Assembly (NCBI RefSeq): GCF_000190475.1
Contig: NZ_AEWH01000041.1
Location: 39,448-103,447 of the forward strand
Length of the DNA stretch: 64,000 nucleotides
Direction: 5' to 3'
From: Ornithinibacillus scapharcae TW25
Lineage (GTDB): Bacteria > Bacillota > Bacilli > Bacillales > Amphibacillaceae
Below, piece after piece: positions 53,945 to 63,816 of this stretch. Under the pieces are notes generated by a model, which worked only from the letters and a program-made list of their open reading frames with translations, did no database searches and was not told where the DNA came from. The translations under genes were made by a program, and so were the position numbers. Every line of letters begins with the position of its first letter. Position 1 is the first letter of the stretch.

Positions 53945-56332
53945 ATGTCGGAACCAAGTTTAGCTGAGAATTTATCAGAAAAAAAGTTACAAAATTGGAA
54001 GAAAATCATCTTCCTAATTGTTGGAGTTTTACTAGCTATTCTTTTAATCGGGGTATTTTTTGTAAACGCATACATAAACAAATCCCTTCCTCAAGTAGAA
54101 GGGACTATTGAGATTCCAGGGCTACAAGATGAAGTTATTGTTACAACAGATGAACATGGTGTTCCCCATATCCAAGCTAGCAATGACCATGATTTATACA
54201 TGGCTCAGGGGTATATGCAAGCACAAAATCGGATATTCCAAATGGAGTTATCAAGGAGACAAGCATCTGGAACATTAAGCGAAGTAGTTGGGGAATCCAC
54301 AATTAACCAAGATAAATATTTTCGCACCCTAGGGTTAAGACGGGCTGCGGAGAAGTCGTATCAAATATATTCAGACGAGAGTAAACAAATCCTGCAATGG
54401 TTTGCAGACGGTGTAAATACATATATCAATCAAGCAAAAGAATCCAATTCATTACCAATTGAATTTACCCTTATAGGCAGTGAGCCCGCTGAGTGGACAC
54501 CGATTGATTCATTAACCATTGGGAAATTCATGGCTTTTGACCTTGGGGGCCATTGGGAAAGGCAGGCGTTTAATTACTACGTACTTAATGAATTCAATGA
54601 GGAAAAAGCATATGAATTATTCCCCGTTTATCCTGAAACCAAACCAACCATTATTCAAGAAGATGAGATTGTTGATGTAGCATCCAGCTTTGAAAAAGCG
54701 GTTATCCCACATCCATTTAATGGAAGTAATAACTGGGTTGTAAGTGGGGAGAAAACACAGTCAGGTATGCCGCTTCTTGCAGATGACCCACATCTCGGTT
54801 TGGCAACACCTTCCATTTGGATGCAAATGCATCTTCAGACAGATGAATTAAATGTTAGTGGGGTAATTTTCGCGGGTGTTCCTGGGATTATTCTTGGACA
54901 TAATGATTATATCGCTTGGGGAGTCACCAACACCGGACCTGATGTTCAACAACTATACCTAGAAAAGCAAAATCCAGATAACCCAAATGAGTATCTATTT
55001 GACGAGGAATGGGAAGAAGCAACGATTATTGAGGAACCAATAAAAGTAAAAGATGGCGAAACGATAGACTATCAAGTCGTTGAAACAAGGCATGGACCAA
55101 TTGTATCAGAGTTTGCTGAGAATAGTGGAAAGAATACCGTTATGTCATTACGTTGGACCGCATTGGATGCAACAACAGAGCTCGAAGCCATTCTAGAGAT
55201 GAACCAGGCAAAAAACTGGAAAGAGTTTGAGAAGGGATTAGAGAAATTCCTCGTTCCAGCACAAAATTTTGTTTTTGCATCTAAAGACGGAACGATTGCC
55301 TATAAAGCAAATGGTAAAATACCAATCTACGAAAATAGTGAGGACGCGTTAATACCGCTTCCTGGCTGGGATCCAACTTATATATTAAATGAGTACATCC
55401 CTTTCGATGAATTACCTAAGGTCGTGAATCCGAAAAAAGGCTATATCGCAACAGCGAACAATAAAGTAGCAGGTAATGAGTATCCATATCATATTAGTAA
55501 TGTTTGGGCACAGCCTTATCGATACGAAAGAATTGCAGAGGTATTAGAGGCTAATGACACGTTAACAAAAGAAGATATGATGGCACTTCAAATGGACCAA
55601 ACCAATTTACAAGCGAGAGAATTTGTGCCGATGTTCTTAGATATGCTAAAGGATTCAAAATTAAGTAAATACGAAGCACAAGCACTATCACTTCTAACGG
55701 AATGGGATTATGTTGATAATGTGGATGCAGTACAGCCATTAATCTTCCATCATTGGATAAATTCAATTGAAGACATTCTGTATAACGAATTACCGGATGG
55801 TGTTATGGATTTATTCAATAGCCGTGGTCAAACAACCGACGAACTACTTCGTAAGGCGGCCAGTGGTGAAGGATCCATATGGGTTGATGAAAATGGAGGT
55901 CTGGAAAGCGTACTTCATGTATCGTTACAGCAAACAATTGAGAAGCTTACCGAGTCGTATGGTGAGGACATGGATACTTGGAAGTGGGGCGATTATCATC
56001 AAGTCCAGTTTCATCACCCATTATCAGCGGTTCATCCTGTATTAGCTTACTTCTTTAATAACGGAGATCCAGTTCCAGTTGGTGGAAGTAATGTAACGCC
56101 TATGGCTGCCGCTTTCGAAACAGAAACCGGTGAGGTAGATCATGGTGCATCATGGCGTTTCGTTATTGACATGGAAGATCCAACGACTGGTTACCATATC
56201 GTTGGTCCAGGTCAAGAAGGTCATTTCCGAAGTGACTGGTACCATAACCAAATTGATGACTGGGTGGAAGGAATTTACCATGAAACAAAGCTTATTCCTG
56301 AAAATGGGAAAGTATTACATTTAGTACCATGA
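53945..56332 (+). CDS. Penicillin acylase-family N-terminal nucleophile hydrolase
   Basis: The 795-residue membrane-anchored protein has one transmembrane helix at residues 20-42. Its alpha-chain text is GVPHIQASNDHDLYMAQGY, and the autocleavage site HPFNG/SNNWVVSG makes Ser261 the N-terminal nucleophile of the beta chain. The beta chain carries LADDPHLGLATPSIW and GVTNTGPDVQQLYLE. Family members hydrolyse amides such as penicillin side chains or acyl-homoserine lactones, quenching quorum signals. The substrate cannot be read from sequence. AGGGGGATT lies before the ATG and a strong terminator follows. Confidence 0.9.
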   Translation: MSEPSLAENLSEKKLQNWKKIIFLIVGVLLAILLIGVFFVNAYINKSLPQVEGTIEIPGLQDEVIVTTDEHGVPHIQASNDHDLYMAQGYMQAQNRIFQMELSRRQASGTLSEVVGESTINQDKYFRTLGLRRAAEKSYQIYSDESKQILQWFADGVNTYINQAKESNSLPIEFTLIGSEPAEWTPIDSLTIGKFMAFDLGGHWERQAFNYYVLNEFNEEKAYELFPVYPETKPTIIQEDEIVDVASSFEKAVIPHPFNGSNNWVVSGEKTQSGMPLLADDPHLGLATPSIWMQMHLQTDELNVSGVIFAGVPGIILGHNDYIAWGVTNTGPDVQQLYLEKQNPDNPNEYLFDEEWEEATIIEEPIKVKDGETIDYQVVETRHGPIVSEFAENSGKNTVMSLRWTALDATTELEAILEMNQAKNWKEFEKGLEKFLVPAQNFVFASKDGTIAYKANGKIPIYENSEDALIPLPGWDPTYILNEYIPFDELPKVVNPKKGYIATANNKVAGNEYPYHISNVWAQPYRYERIAEVLEANDTLTKEDMMALQMDQTNLQAREFVPMFLDMLKDSKLSKYEAQALSLLTEWDYVDNVDAVQPLIFHHWINSIEDILYNELPDGVMDLFNSRGQTTDELLRKAASGEGSIWVDENGGLESVLHVSLQQTIEKLTESYGEDMDTWKWGDYHQVQFHHPLSAVHPVLAYFFNNGDPVPVGGSNVTPMAAAFETETGEVDHGASWRFVIDMEDPTTGYHIVGPGQEGHFRSDWYHNQIDDWVEGIYHETKLIPENGKVLHLVP

Positions 56333-56335
56333 AGA

Positions 56336-56385
56336 AAAGACGGTTCTCCTGTTTCAGAAATATTGAAACAAGAGACCGTCCTTTC
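56336..56385. terminator. Bidirectional terminator between acylase and rbsB
   Basis: AAAGACGGTTCTCCTGTTTC pairs with GAAACAAGAGACCGTCCTTT, a long stem with few mismatches at convergent gene ends. Confidence 0.85.
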
Positions 56386-56398
56386 TACTTGATTACCA

Positions 56399-57349
56399 TT
56401 ATTTTGAGACTAATTCCAATTCAACAGGAATAAATTCTTCAACAGCTTCGTCTTTCACTATTTTACCTGCAGCATCAATAGCGTACTCACCAATTAATGC
56501 TGGTTGTTGTGCTATCGTTGCATGTAGCCTACCTTCTTCTACCGCAGAAATAGCGTCGTCAGTTGCATCGAAACCAACAACAACTACATCTTCAAGCAAT
56601 CCTTTTGCTTCTAATGCCTCTAATGCACCAAGTGCCATTTCATCATTATGAGCAAAAACAGCATTTATATCACTTACGCCTTGGATAATATTCTCCATTA
56701 CAGTTAATCCTTCTGTACGATCAAAATTGGCTGTTTGGTTTGCAACTACTTCAATTCCATCTATTCCATCCACAATATTATGGAATCCTTCTCCACGTTC
56801 ACGAGTTGCAGATGCACCTGGGATTCCTTCAAGTTCTACTACATTTCCTGCATCGCCAAGTTTTTCAGCGATAAACTTTCCTGCCATTTCTCCACCAGCT
56901 ACATTATCTGAAGCAATGTGTGTTACAACTTCTCCACCATTTGCACTTCTATCTACAGTAACTACTGGTACACCAGCCTCATTTGCTAACTCTACAGCAG
57001 AAACAATTGCATCAGAATCAACCGGATTTACTAATAATACGTCAATATCTTGTTGTAATAAATCTTCAATATCACTAAGCTGTGTTGAGGGATCATCTTG
57101 TGCATCTGAAACTACTAGCTCATAGCCTGCTTCATCTGCAGCTTCTTGTGCACCATCACGCAGTGTTACAAAGAACGGGTTATTTAAAGTCGATACGGAT
57201 AGTCCGATTTTCACATCGCTATCACTATTCCCTTCTGTTCCCGCTTTTTTATCGGCTGAATCCTTTGATCCGGGTGCTTCTGTTGAACATGCTGCTAACA
57301 CGACTAATAAAATTGAAACAAGACCTACTTTTTTGAGTAGATTTAACAT
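56399..57349 (-). CDS. rbsB: Ribose-binding lipoprotein
   Basis: The 316-residue lipoprotein has lipobox VLAAC (Cys21) and a periplasmic-binding protein fold of the ribose/LacI class: KIGLSVSTLNNPFFVTL, DAQDDPSTQLSDIEDLL, VDRSANGGEVVTHIASDN and VFAHNDEMALGALEAL. It captures extracellular ribose for RbsAC. It is the last gene of the rbsRKDACB operon. Confidence 0.93.
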   Translation of the reverse strand: MLNLLKKVGLVSILLVVLAACSTEAPGSKDSADKKAGTEGNSDSDVKIGLSVSTLNNPFFVTLRDGAQEAADEAGYELVVSDAQDDPSTQLSDIEDLLQQDIDVLLVNPVDSDAIVSAVELANEAGVPVVTVDRSANGGEVVTHIASDNVAGGEMAGKFIAEKLGDAGNVVELEGIPGASATRERGEGFHNIVDGIDGIEVVANQTANFDRTEGLTVMENIIQGVSDINAVFAHNDEMALGALEALEAKGLLEDVVVVGFDATDDAISAVEEGRLHATIAQQPALIGEYAIDAAGKIVKDEAVEEFIPVELELVSK

Positions 57350-57410
57350 ATTTATTTCCTCCTCTGAGATATTATTTATATTTTAGGATGCTTGCACATC
57401 CGTAATACCA

Positions 57411-58346
57411 CTATTTAGAGCGTCTATCTAACAGAACAGCTAGTAGGATTATTGCCCCTTTTACAATCTGTTGATAGAAGGAAGATACATTTAATAGATT
57501 TAAACCATTATCGATTACACCTATGATAAGAGCACCAACTAAAGTACCAACGATTTTCCCTTTACCACCTGCTAGGCTTGTACCACCTATTACAACAGCA
57601 GCAATCGCATCAAGTTCAAAACTAGCACCTGCAGTCGGTTGTGCGGAATTTAATCGACTTGTTAAAATGATTCCTGCAAGTACAGAGAGCATCCCTGTTA
57701 TAGAGTACACCCAAATTTTCACTCGATCCGCTTTAATACCAGATAAAATAGAAGCCTCTTCATTACCACCAATCGCATATACTTGCCGTCCGAGTACTGT
57801 TTTTTTCAAGATGAAGTATAGGATCGCAAATGCAATCAACATCAGGATTACTGGAAACGGTATACCAAATATATATCCCTTCCCAATCATTTCAAATGCA
57901 AAGCTATCCGAAAGACCAGTTATCGGACGACCTTCCGTATAAACCAATGTAATTCCACGATAAATTGTCATGGTAGCTAAGGTTGCAATAAATGGTGCTA
58001 CTTTCCCTTTCGTGATAATTAATCCATTTATAGCCCCAAGTGCTAGCCCAATTAAAAGACCAATTAGCACCGCTAAAACAGGATCCATACCACTCGTTAA
58101 TAGGCCTGCTGTTAATGCGCTTCCAAGTGCTAGAATGGATCCCACTGATAAGTCGATACCTGCAGTTAAAATAACAAATGTCATCCCAAACGCAATTAAA
58201 GCGTTAATAGAGATTTGTCGTAACAAGTTTAGTAAATTATCAAGTGTAAAAAAGCTATCACTCATAATTCCTAGAATTATAGAGAATATAATCAAACCAA
58301 TAAAAGGACCAATGATGGAGATGTTATTCGATATAAATCGCTTCAT
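57411..58346 (-). CDS. rbsC: Ribose ABC transporter permease
   Basis: The 311-residue permease has about ten hydrophobic helices and the BPD_transp_2 family block GMTFVILTAGIDLSVGSILA, then GIITGMLSVLAGIILTSRLN-like text and AVVIGGTSLAGGKGKI (EAA-like loop). It forms the ribose channel with RbsA. The ATG overlaps the rbsA stop by one base (TAATG), which couples their translation. Confidence 0.93.
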   Translation of the reverse strand: MKRFISNNISIIGPFIGLIIFSIILGIMSDSFFTLDNLLNLLRQISINALIAFGMTFVILTAGIDLSVGSILALGSALTAGLLTSGMDPVLAVLIGLLIGLALGAINGLIITKGKVAPFIATLATMTIYRGITLVYTEGRPITGLSDSFAFEMIGKGYIFGIPFPVILMLIAFAILYFILKKTVLGRQVYAIGGNEEASILSGIKADRVKIWVYSITGMLSVLAGIILTSRLNSAQPTAGASFELDAIAAVVIGGTSLAGGKGKIVGTLVGALIIGVIDNGLNLLNVSSFYQQIVKGAIILLAVLLDRRSK

Positions 58347-59851
58347 TATCTATTCCCCCCTGTTGCAGCAAACATTATTTTCTCCTGGTCAGCTTCATCA
58401 CGATTGATAAAGGCAGTGACTTTCCCCTCATGTAACACCATTATTCGGTCACTTACCCCCAAAACTTCCGGCAATTCAGATGAAACCATAATGACTGCTA
58501 CACCAATTTCTGTTAGTTCATTCATAATTGTATAGATCTCTTTCTTAGCTCCAATATCGACCCCCCTAGTAGGTTCATCTAATATAAGAACTTTAGGTTT
58601 TATTCCTAACCATTTTGCGATAACTACTTTCTGTTGGTTACCACCACTCAGCGATTTTACTTCTTGGTTTTTCCCTGTAGTGCGCACATGAAGTCGATTA
58701 ATTAATTCTTCTACTAATTCGTTTTCTCTTTTATTCGAAATAACACCATTTTGGGAAATAGTTTTTAAGTTTGCTAATGCTATATTTTCACTTATCGAAG
58801 ACCCTAAGATAAGTCCTTTCATTTTTCGATCCTCTGTTATGAAACCAATCCCCGCTTTGATTAAATCACTTGGATGTCCATTCCTTAATGTTTTCCCATC
58901 CAGTTTTATGATACCGCTTTCTTTTTTCCGATAACCAAAAATCGTTTCCATTACTTCTGTACGACCAGCTCCCATTAAACCTGCTACCCCGAGAATTTCA
59001 CCTTCACGTACTTGGAAGCTAACATTCTTAAATGTTCCATCCTTACTAGTTAAGTTTTCAACTTCTAGAACAACATTGCCAATCTGATTGCTCTTCGTTG
59101 GGTAACGTTCTCCTAACTCCCGTCCCACCATCATCTTTACGACTTTCTCAAATGATGTCTCACGAATATTCTCTGTTCCAATAAACTCGCCATCTCGTAA
59201 AATAGTAATCCGATCACAAATTTGAAAGATTTCTTCCATTCTATGAGATATATAGACGAAGCTAACTCCACGTTCTTTTAAATCATTTACAACAGAAAAT
59301 AAACTCTCTATTTCGCGGTCTGTAAGTGCTGCAGTAGGTTCATCCATAATGATTAACTCAGCATTGGTTGCTAATGCTCTAGCAATTTCGACCATCTGCT
59401 GCTTTCCAACCGATAATTCTCCTGCAATATCATCCGGTGAAATATTTATTACCCCTAATTTTTGCAAGCTTTCCTCTGTTAGTGATTTCATTTTCTTATG
59501 ATTTAATATCCCGGTTCGACCGTACTTTATTTCTTTCCCAAGAAACATATTCTGGGCAACAGTTAAGTTAGGGATGATATTTAATTCCTGATGGATTACA
59601 ACAATACCTTTCGCTTCTGCTTGCTTAGGGTTAATAAATTGAACTTCCTCACCATTTACTCTAATCTCACCTGCATCCCTGTCATGAATACCAGTTAAAA
59701 CCTTAACTAGTGTTGATTTTCCTGCCCCATTTTCACCCATCAACGCATGGATTTCGCCCTTATTTACATTAAATTGAACATTATGCAAAACCTGGTTACC
59801 AGAAAATGATTTATCTATCCCAACCATCTCTACTAAAGGCGTTATCGCCAT
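58346..59851 (-). CDS. rbsA: Ribose ABC transporter ATPase (two ATPase domains)
   Basis: The 501-residue protein has two fused ATPase domains: Walker [15 protein letters not shown] and signature [15 protein letters not shown] in the first, [16 protein letters not shown] (degenerate Walker A) and [16 protein letters not shown] in the second. The Gly-Arg change in the second Walker A is normal for sugar-importer ATPases of this class. The start at 59851 follows GAAAGGAGTGG; an earlier ATG at 59887 has no support. Confidence 0.93.
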   Translation of the reverse strand: MAITPLVEMVGIDKSFSGNQVLHNVQFNVNKGEIHALMGENGAGKSTLVKVLTGIHDRDAGEIRVNGEEVQFINPKQAEAKGIVVIHQELNIIPNLTVAQNMFLGKEIKYGRTGILNHKKMKSLTEESLQKLGVINISPDDIAGELSVGKQQMVEIARALATNAELIIMDEPTAALTDREIESLFSVVNDLKERGVSFVYISHRMEEIFQICDRITILRDGEFIGTENIRETSFEKVVKMMVGRELGERYPTKSNQIGNVVLEVENLTSKDGTFKNVSFQVREGEILGVAGLMGAGRTEVMETIFGYRKKESGIIKLDGKTLRNGHPSDLIKAGIGFITEDRKMKGLILGSSISENIALANLKTISQNGVISNKRENELVEELINRLHVRTTGKNQEVKSLSGGNQQKVVIAKWLGIKPKVLILDEPTRGVDIGAKKEIYTIMNELTEIGVAVIMVSSELPEVLGVSDRIMVLHEGKVTAFINRDEADQEKIMFAATGGNR

Positions 59852-59937
59852 ATCACCACTCCTTTCTGTTTCTAGAAAATTTCGCATTCGATCGTTCTTA
59901 TGAGATTATCCTAACTTCTTCGTGCAAGTGAGAAGGA

Positions 59938-60351
59938 TTATGATTCTTTCCTATCTGCAAATAAAACACCCGCTTGAAGGATTACATTTGCATATGGAGT
60001 TGCTTCACCAGTACGAATAATTGCCTTTGTCTCGCTAAGGATTTTTTTCAAAACTTCATGCGAAACATAATCAAATGGAATTTCAGAATAATCCTTGCGA
60101 AGCTTTGCGTGTAACATACTGTTGTGCCCTTTTATCTCCTGAGCGAATGTCATTTTTTCTATTATCATGTCCTCGCATATAATATCCAGTACTGTTATAA
60201 AACTTGGAACGCCAATTTTTAAAGACAAGTCAATACACGGAACATGATCTGGAATTGGAAGCCCACAATCTGCTATAACAATAGTATCTGTATGTCCAAT
60301 TCGAGCAAGAACGGTTGCGATATCTCGGTTTAAAATTCCTGTCTTTTTCAT
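59938..60351 (-). CDS. rbsD: D-ribose pyranase
   Basis: The 137-residue RbsD/FucU-family protein interconverts pyranose and furanose forms of ribose so that RbsK can use it. The catalytic His lies in LARIGHTDTIVIADCGLPIP and the C-terminus has RTGEATPYANVILQAGVLF, both family hallmarks. It follows rbsK by one base. Confidence 0.93.
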   Translation of the reverse strand: MKKTGILNRDIATVLARIGHTDTIVIADCGLPIPDHVPCIDLSLKIGVPSFITVLDIICEDMIIEKMTFAQEIKGHNSMLHAKLRKDYSEIPFDYVSHEVLKKILSETKAIIRTGEATPYANVILQAGVLFADRKES

Positions 60352-60352
60352 T

Positions 60353-61243
60353 TTAAATACTCCTCTCCTGTAAAAAATTCTCTACTTGTTGAGCTGTTGG
60401 CATGCCACCCTGTGCCCCAAATTTAGTTACAGATAATGCTGCTGCTGCGTTTGCAAATTGAATAGCTTCTTCTATCGATGATCCCAATGCAATCCTTGTT
60501 GCAAAAGCGCCATTAAAAGTATCTCCTGCCCCAGTAGTATCTTCTACATCAACTTGAAATGCTGGTACCACATCTTCTGCTCCATCTTTATAGAAATTAA
60601 CACCCGCTGAACCTTTTGTAATGATTACCTTCTCCTTTATAGCATCAAGTCTATAATCATTCTTCATTTCCTCTACCTCTAACTCATTTGGAGTTAGATA
60701 AGTAGTCATATCAACTACATTCCTTGGTAATTTTTGATAAGGTGCTGGATTTATAACGACTGGAATATGATTCTCCTTACATAGATGTGTCGTATATTCT
60801 ACTGTTTCCAACGGAATTTCTAATTGAAGTAGCACGACATCGCTATGCATAATTAACTCTTTATATCTTTCTACTAATGCTGGAGAAACGTGATAATTAG
60901 CACCAGGCGTGACAATAATACGATTGTCATTATCGGACACGAGAATAGTAGCAATTCCAGTAGAGACATCTTTTTCAATACTAATACCATGTGTATTTAT
61001 TCCTTCAATTTTTAGGGTATCCAGTAAGCTAGTTCCAAACGCATCATCACCAAGTGCCCCTATCAAATTAACCTTTGCTCCTAGCCTTGCTGCGGCAACA
61101 GCTTGATTAGCACCCTTTCCACCGGGAAGTGTTGAAAAGCTTTCTCCTAAAATTGTCTCGCCCTTGTTAGGTATTTTTTTAGTTGTTACCGTTAAATCCA
61201 TATTAATGCTTCCTATCACGGTAACCACCGGAGTTTTATTCAA
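60353..61243 (-). CDS. rbsK: Ribokinase
   Basis: The 296-residue PfkB-family kinase makes ribose-5-phosphate. Visible are VIGSINMDLTV, the substrate loop GGKGANQAVAAARLG, and the catalytic-anion loop DTTGAGDTFNGAFA with its Asp base. Translation probably starts at TTG 61243, eight bases after AGGAGG. It overlaps the end of rbsR by eight bases, so the pair is coupled. Confidence 0.93.
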   Translation of the reverse strand: MNKTPVVTVIGSINMDLTVTTKKIPNKGETILGESFSTLPGGKGANQAVAAARLGAKVNLIGALGDDAFGTSLLDTLKIEGINTHGISIEKDVSTGIATILVSDNDNRIIVTPGANYHVSPALVERYKELIMHSDVVLLQLEIPLETVEYTTHLCKENHIPVVINPAPYQKLPRNVVDMTTYLTPNELEVEEMKNDYRLDAIKEKVIITKGSAGVNFYKDGAEDVVPAFQVDVEDTTGAGDTFNGAFATRIALGSSIEEAIQFANAAAALSVTKFGAQGGMPTAQQVENFLQERSI

Positions 61244-62237
61244 AGCTAGTTCCTCCTTTTTTCTTCGTTGAATCTCGCTCGATTAGGGTAACATCAAATT
61301 GTTCGTGCTGAACGCTAATGCTCTTTTCATTAATTTGTTGGATTAGTAGTTCTGCTGCCCGTGTACCCATCTCATAGATGGGTTGTTTCATGGTAGTGAT
61401 AGATGGTGTAATCTGTTCACCTAAGGATATACCATCAAAACCGATAATGGATATGTCTTTCGGCACTATTAGTCCAAGCTCCTGTGTCGCTTTCAAAGCA
61501 GCTACTCCCATTAAGTCATTTGCTACAAATATCCCATCAATTTCAGGGTGATTGGTTAAAAGCCTTTTCGTGGCATCCATAGCTGTTTCATACTGATAAT
61601 CACCAGACACCACATAACTAGATAATAGCCAGCCCTCATTTTTTACTTCATCCATATACCCACTTAAGCGCTCCTTTGAGTTACTAACGTTTTCCGGACC
61701 ACATATATGTGCTATTCGCTTGCAACCCTTGGCTTTTAAATACTTTACCGCTTGTCTGGCACCTTCTCTATTGTTAACTGTAATCGACGAAATTTTAGTA
61801 CTTACAATACGGTCTAAAGCCACTATAGGTATACTCACTTCATTTAATCTCTCCTCAGAGATTTTACTAGAAACGATAATAATCCCATCAACAGACTTCT
61901 GTTGAAGAGCGTATATATAATGCATTTCCTTTTCCAAATCATCATCGGTATTGCACAGTACAAATGTATAATCATTTTGTTTCGTAAAGTCCTCTACCGC
62001 CCTAGCTAGTTCAGGAAAATATGGATTCATTATGTCGGGAACTAATAATGCTATCATTTGTGAGCGGCCGTTAAATAAACTTCTAGCTACATTGTTAGGA
62101 CGATAGTTTAATTCCGAGATTGCTTGTTCAACACGTTGCCTGGTTTCTAAATTCACATAACCACTATCATTTAACACACGTGAAACCGTGGCCACAGAAA
62201 CACCCGCAAGTTTTGCAACATCTTTTATAGTAGGCAT
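61236..62237 (-). CDS. rbsR: LacI-family ribose operon repressor
   Basis: The 333-residue repressor has an N-terminal LacI helix-turn-helix (TIKDVAKLAGVSVATVSRVL, YRPNNVARSL hinge) and a periplasmic-binding-like ribose-sensing domain. The start at 62237 was chosen because AAGGCGG lies before it; an upstream ATG at 62270 precedes that site. It heads the rbsRKDACB operon in the B. subtilis order. Two operator-like palindromes lie directly upstream, so it is autoregulated. Confidence 0.92.
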   Translation of the reverse strand: MPTIKDVAKLAGVSVATVSRVLNDSGYVNLETRQRVEQAISELNYRPNNVARSLFNGRSQMIALLVPDIMNPYFPELARAVEDFTKQNDYTFVLCNTDDDLEKEMHYIYALQQKSVDGIIIVSSKISEERLNEVSIPIVALDRIVSTKISSITVNNREGARQAVKYLKAKGCKRIAHICGPENVSNSKERLSGYMDEVKNEGWLLSSYVVSGDYQYETAMDATKRLLTNHPEIDGIFVANDLMGVAALKATQELGLIVPKDISIIGFDGISLGEQITPSITTMKQPIYEMGTRAAELLIQQINEKSISVQHEQFDVTLIERDSTKKKGGTSFE

Positions 62238-62271
62238 CAAAATCAACCGCCTTTTCTTTATAACATGCAAT

Positions 62272-62343
62272 ATGTAACGGGTTACATCATAGGTTTATAA
62301 AAACACAAATCAACTTTATATTGATTTGTGTAACCCGTTACAT
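62272..62343. promoter_or_regulatory. rbs control region: two operators and an inner dyad
   Basis: ATGTAACGGGTTACAT (62272-62287) and GTGTAACCCGTTACAT (62328-62343) are LacI-type operators in inverted orientation. Between them ACACAAATCAA/TTGATTTGTGT (62303-62331) forms a perfect 11-base dyad. TGAAAGCATTTTAC (62350s, minus) is a weak cre-like site just beyond. Spacing suits looping by RbsR. Confidence 0.75.
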
Positions 62344-62430
62344 ATATAGTAAAATGCTTTCATTACGATGTCAATTACTTTTTCTTGTAATGTAATATTT
62401 ATCAGCCTTCCTAGCTTTTAACGGATTAAT

Positions 62431-62460
62431 CAAAAAAAGGAGATGGTAGGTACCATCTCC
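62431..62460 (-). terminator. Terminator of BMP lipoprotein gene
   Basis: On the minus strand GGAGATGGTA/TACCATCTCC is followed by T7, behind the lipoprotein stop and before the rbs control region. Confidence 0.88.
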
Positions 62461-62510
62461 CTTAAATATTCCGTATTAAGATTATATCGTCTTAGCTTTC
62501 TCTTTTATTT

Positions 62511-63611
62511 TTATAAAGAATTCACAAAAGCCTCTAATTCTTCCGTAGTTTGTGGTACTTCCACTTCCCCGTTAAGAATCTTTTCCTCCCATTCTTGAAC
62601 AGCAGAAATAATCTCTTCTGTCATCGCTTCATTTGTTTCAGCAATAGCGATCGCATTTTCTTCAATACCATATTGTAATACTTCACCTGCAGGGAATTCC
62701 CCATTCATCCCTTTATTGATAACATCTTGTACAGCTACATCTACTCGTTTAACCATCGAAGTTAAGGTTACATTATGCTCCCCAATTTGCCCTTCTTCGT
62801 ACTGGTCACGGTCTACCCCAATAACCCAAATCTCACGTTCAGGATTATTTTGTTTAATGTCTTTAGCTTGGTTAAATACACCATTACCTGTTCCACCAGA
62901 AGCATGATAAATTACATCTACACCCGAATCGTACATATTAGCCGCAATTATTTTACCTTTTGCAGGATCTGTAAAGGATTCAGCATATTGAACATCTACT
63001 TCAATCTCAGGATTCACGGACTTCACACCCGCAATAAATCCAGATTCAAATTTGGTAATTAAAGGAGATTCGATACCACCTACAAAACCTACTTTATTCG
63101 TTTTCGTTTTCAAAGCAGCCACTACCCCTGTAAGAAATGAGCCTTGATCTTCTTTAAACGTAATACTTGCAGCATTTGGAGCGTCAACGACTTCATCTAT
63201 AATAGCAAAGTTATTATCTTTATATTGTTCTGCTGCTGTTTGTAGGTCTTCTTTTAATTTAAACCCAACACCAAAAATAAGATCATATTCGTCACGAACA
63301 AAACGAGTTATATTAGGCATATATTCGGCAGTTTCATTTGATTGTGCATAATCAAAACCTTCACCCTTGGATAATCCGTTACTTTCTCCCCAAGCTTTAA
63401 TACCTTCCCATGCTGATTGGTTAAACGATTTATCATCTACGCCACCTTCATCTGTCACCATAGAAACTTTATAATCTGATCCACCTTTAGATGCCGTATC
63501 CCCATTATTATCTTTTCCAGAATCGCCTTCTTCCTTCGCTCCACCACATGCTGCTAGGAACAAGCCTAGAATAAGAATTAAAGTGAAAAGTAAAAATGTA
63601 CGTTTTTTCAT
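62511..63611 (-). CDS. BMP/Med-family nucleoside-binding lipoprotein
   Basis: The 366-residue lipoprotein has lipobox FLAAC (Cys22), a glycine/acidic linker and the BMP (PnrA/TmpC/Med) fold: VSMVTDEGGVDDKSFNQSAW, the purine-stacking region IIDEVVDAPNAASITFKEDQ and HASGGTGNGVFNQA. Members bind purine nucleosides for an ABC importer. Here no ATPase or permease of that importer lies in the window. It is adjacent to, but terminated before, the ribose operon; nucleoside breakdown supplies ribose, so the neighbourhood is functionally sensible. Confidence 0.88.
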   Translation of the reverse strand: MKKRTFLLFTLILILGLFLAACGGAKEEGDSGKDNNGDTASKGGSDYKVSMVTDEGGVDDKSFNQSAWEGIKAWGESNGLSKGEGFDYAQSNETAEYMPNITRFVRDEYDLIFGVGFKLKEDLQTAAEQYKDNNFAIIDEVVDAPNAASITFKEDQGSFLTGVVAALKTKTNKVGFVGGIESPLITKFESGFIAGVKSVNPEIEVDVQYAESFTDPAKGKIIAANMYDSGVDVIYHASGGTGNGVFNQAKDIKQNNPEREIWVIGVDRDQYEEGQIGEHNVTLTSMVKRVDVAVQDVINKGMNGEFPAGEVLQYGIEENAIAIAETNEAMTEEIISAVQEWEEKILNGEVEVPQTTEELEAFVNSL

Positions 63612-63766
63612 TGATAGTCCTCCTATATCTTGTTGCTAAGATTAGTTTATCCAATTCGTTCATATTACACTAAATAGATATTTGTTAAGCCCTGTACAAA
63701 CAAGAATCAATTCCTCTATACGCCTCCTTTTCTCATCGTTATTACTCTTTTTCATATAATCCCATA

Positions 63767-63816
63767 GAAAAAAGCTCGAAGTACATGCTACTATGTAAAA
63801 GCATGTATTTCGAGCT
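63767..63816 (-). terminator. Terminator of a gene beyond the window edge
   Basis: AGCTCGAAGTACATGCT/AGCATGTATTTCGAGCT (one mismatch) is followed by T6 on the minus strand. It ends a transcript entering from the right of the window; a possible 3' end of that gene (reading NSRDMAYKFLPVYRK then stop at 63952) is too short to identify. Confidence 0.8.

Noticed and set aside
62350-62363. cre site for the ribose operon (TGAAAGCATTTTAC)
   Set aside because: Three mismatches to the CcpA consensus including the central CG; mentioned only as a weak possibility.
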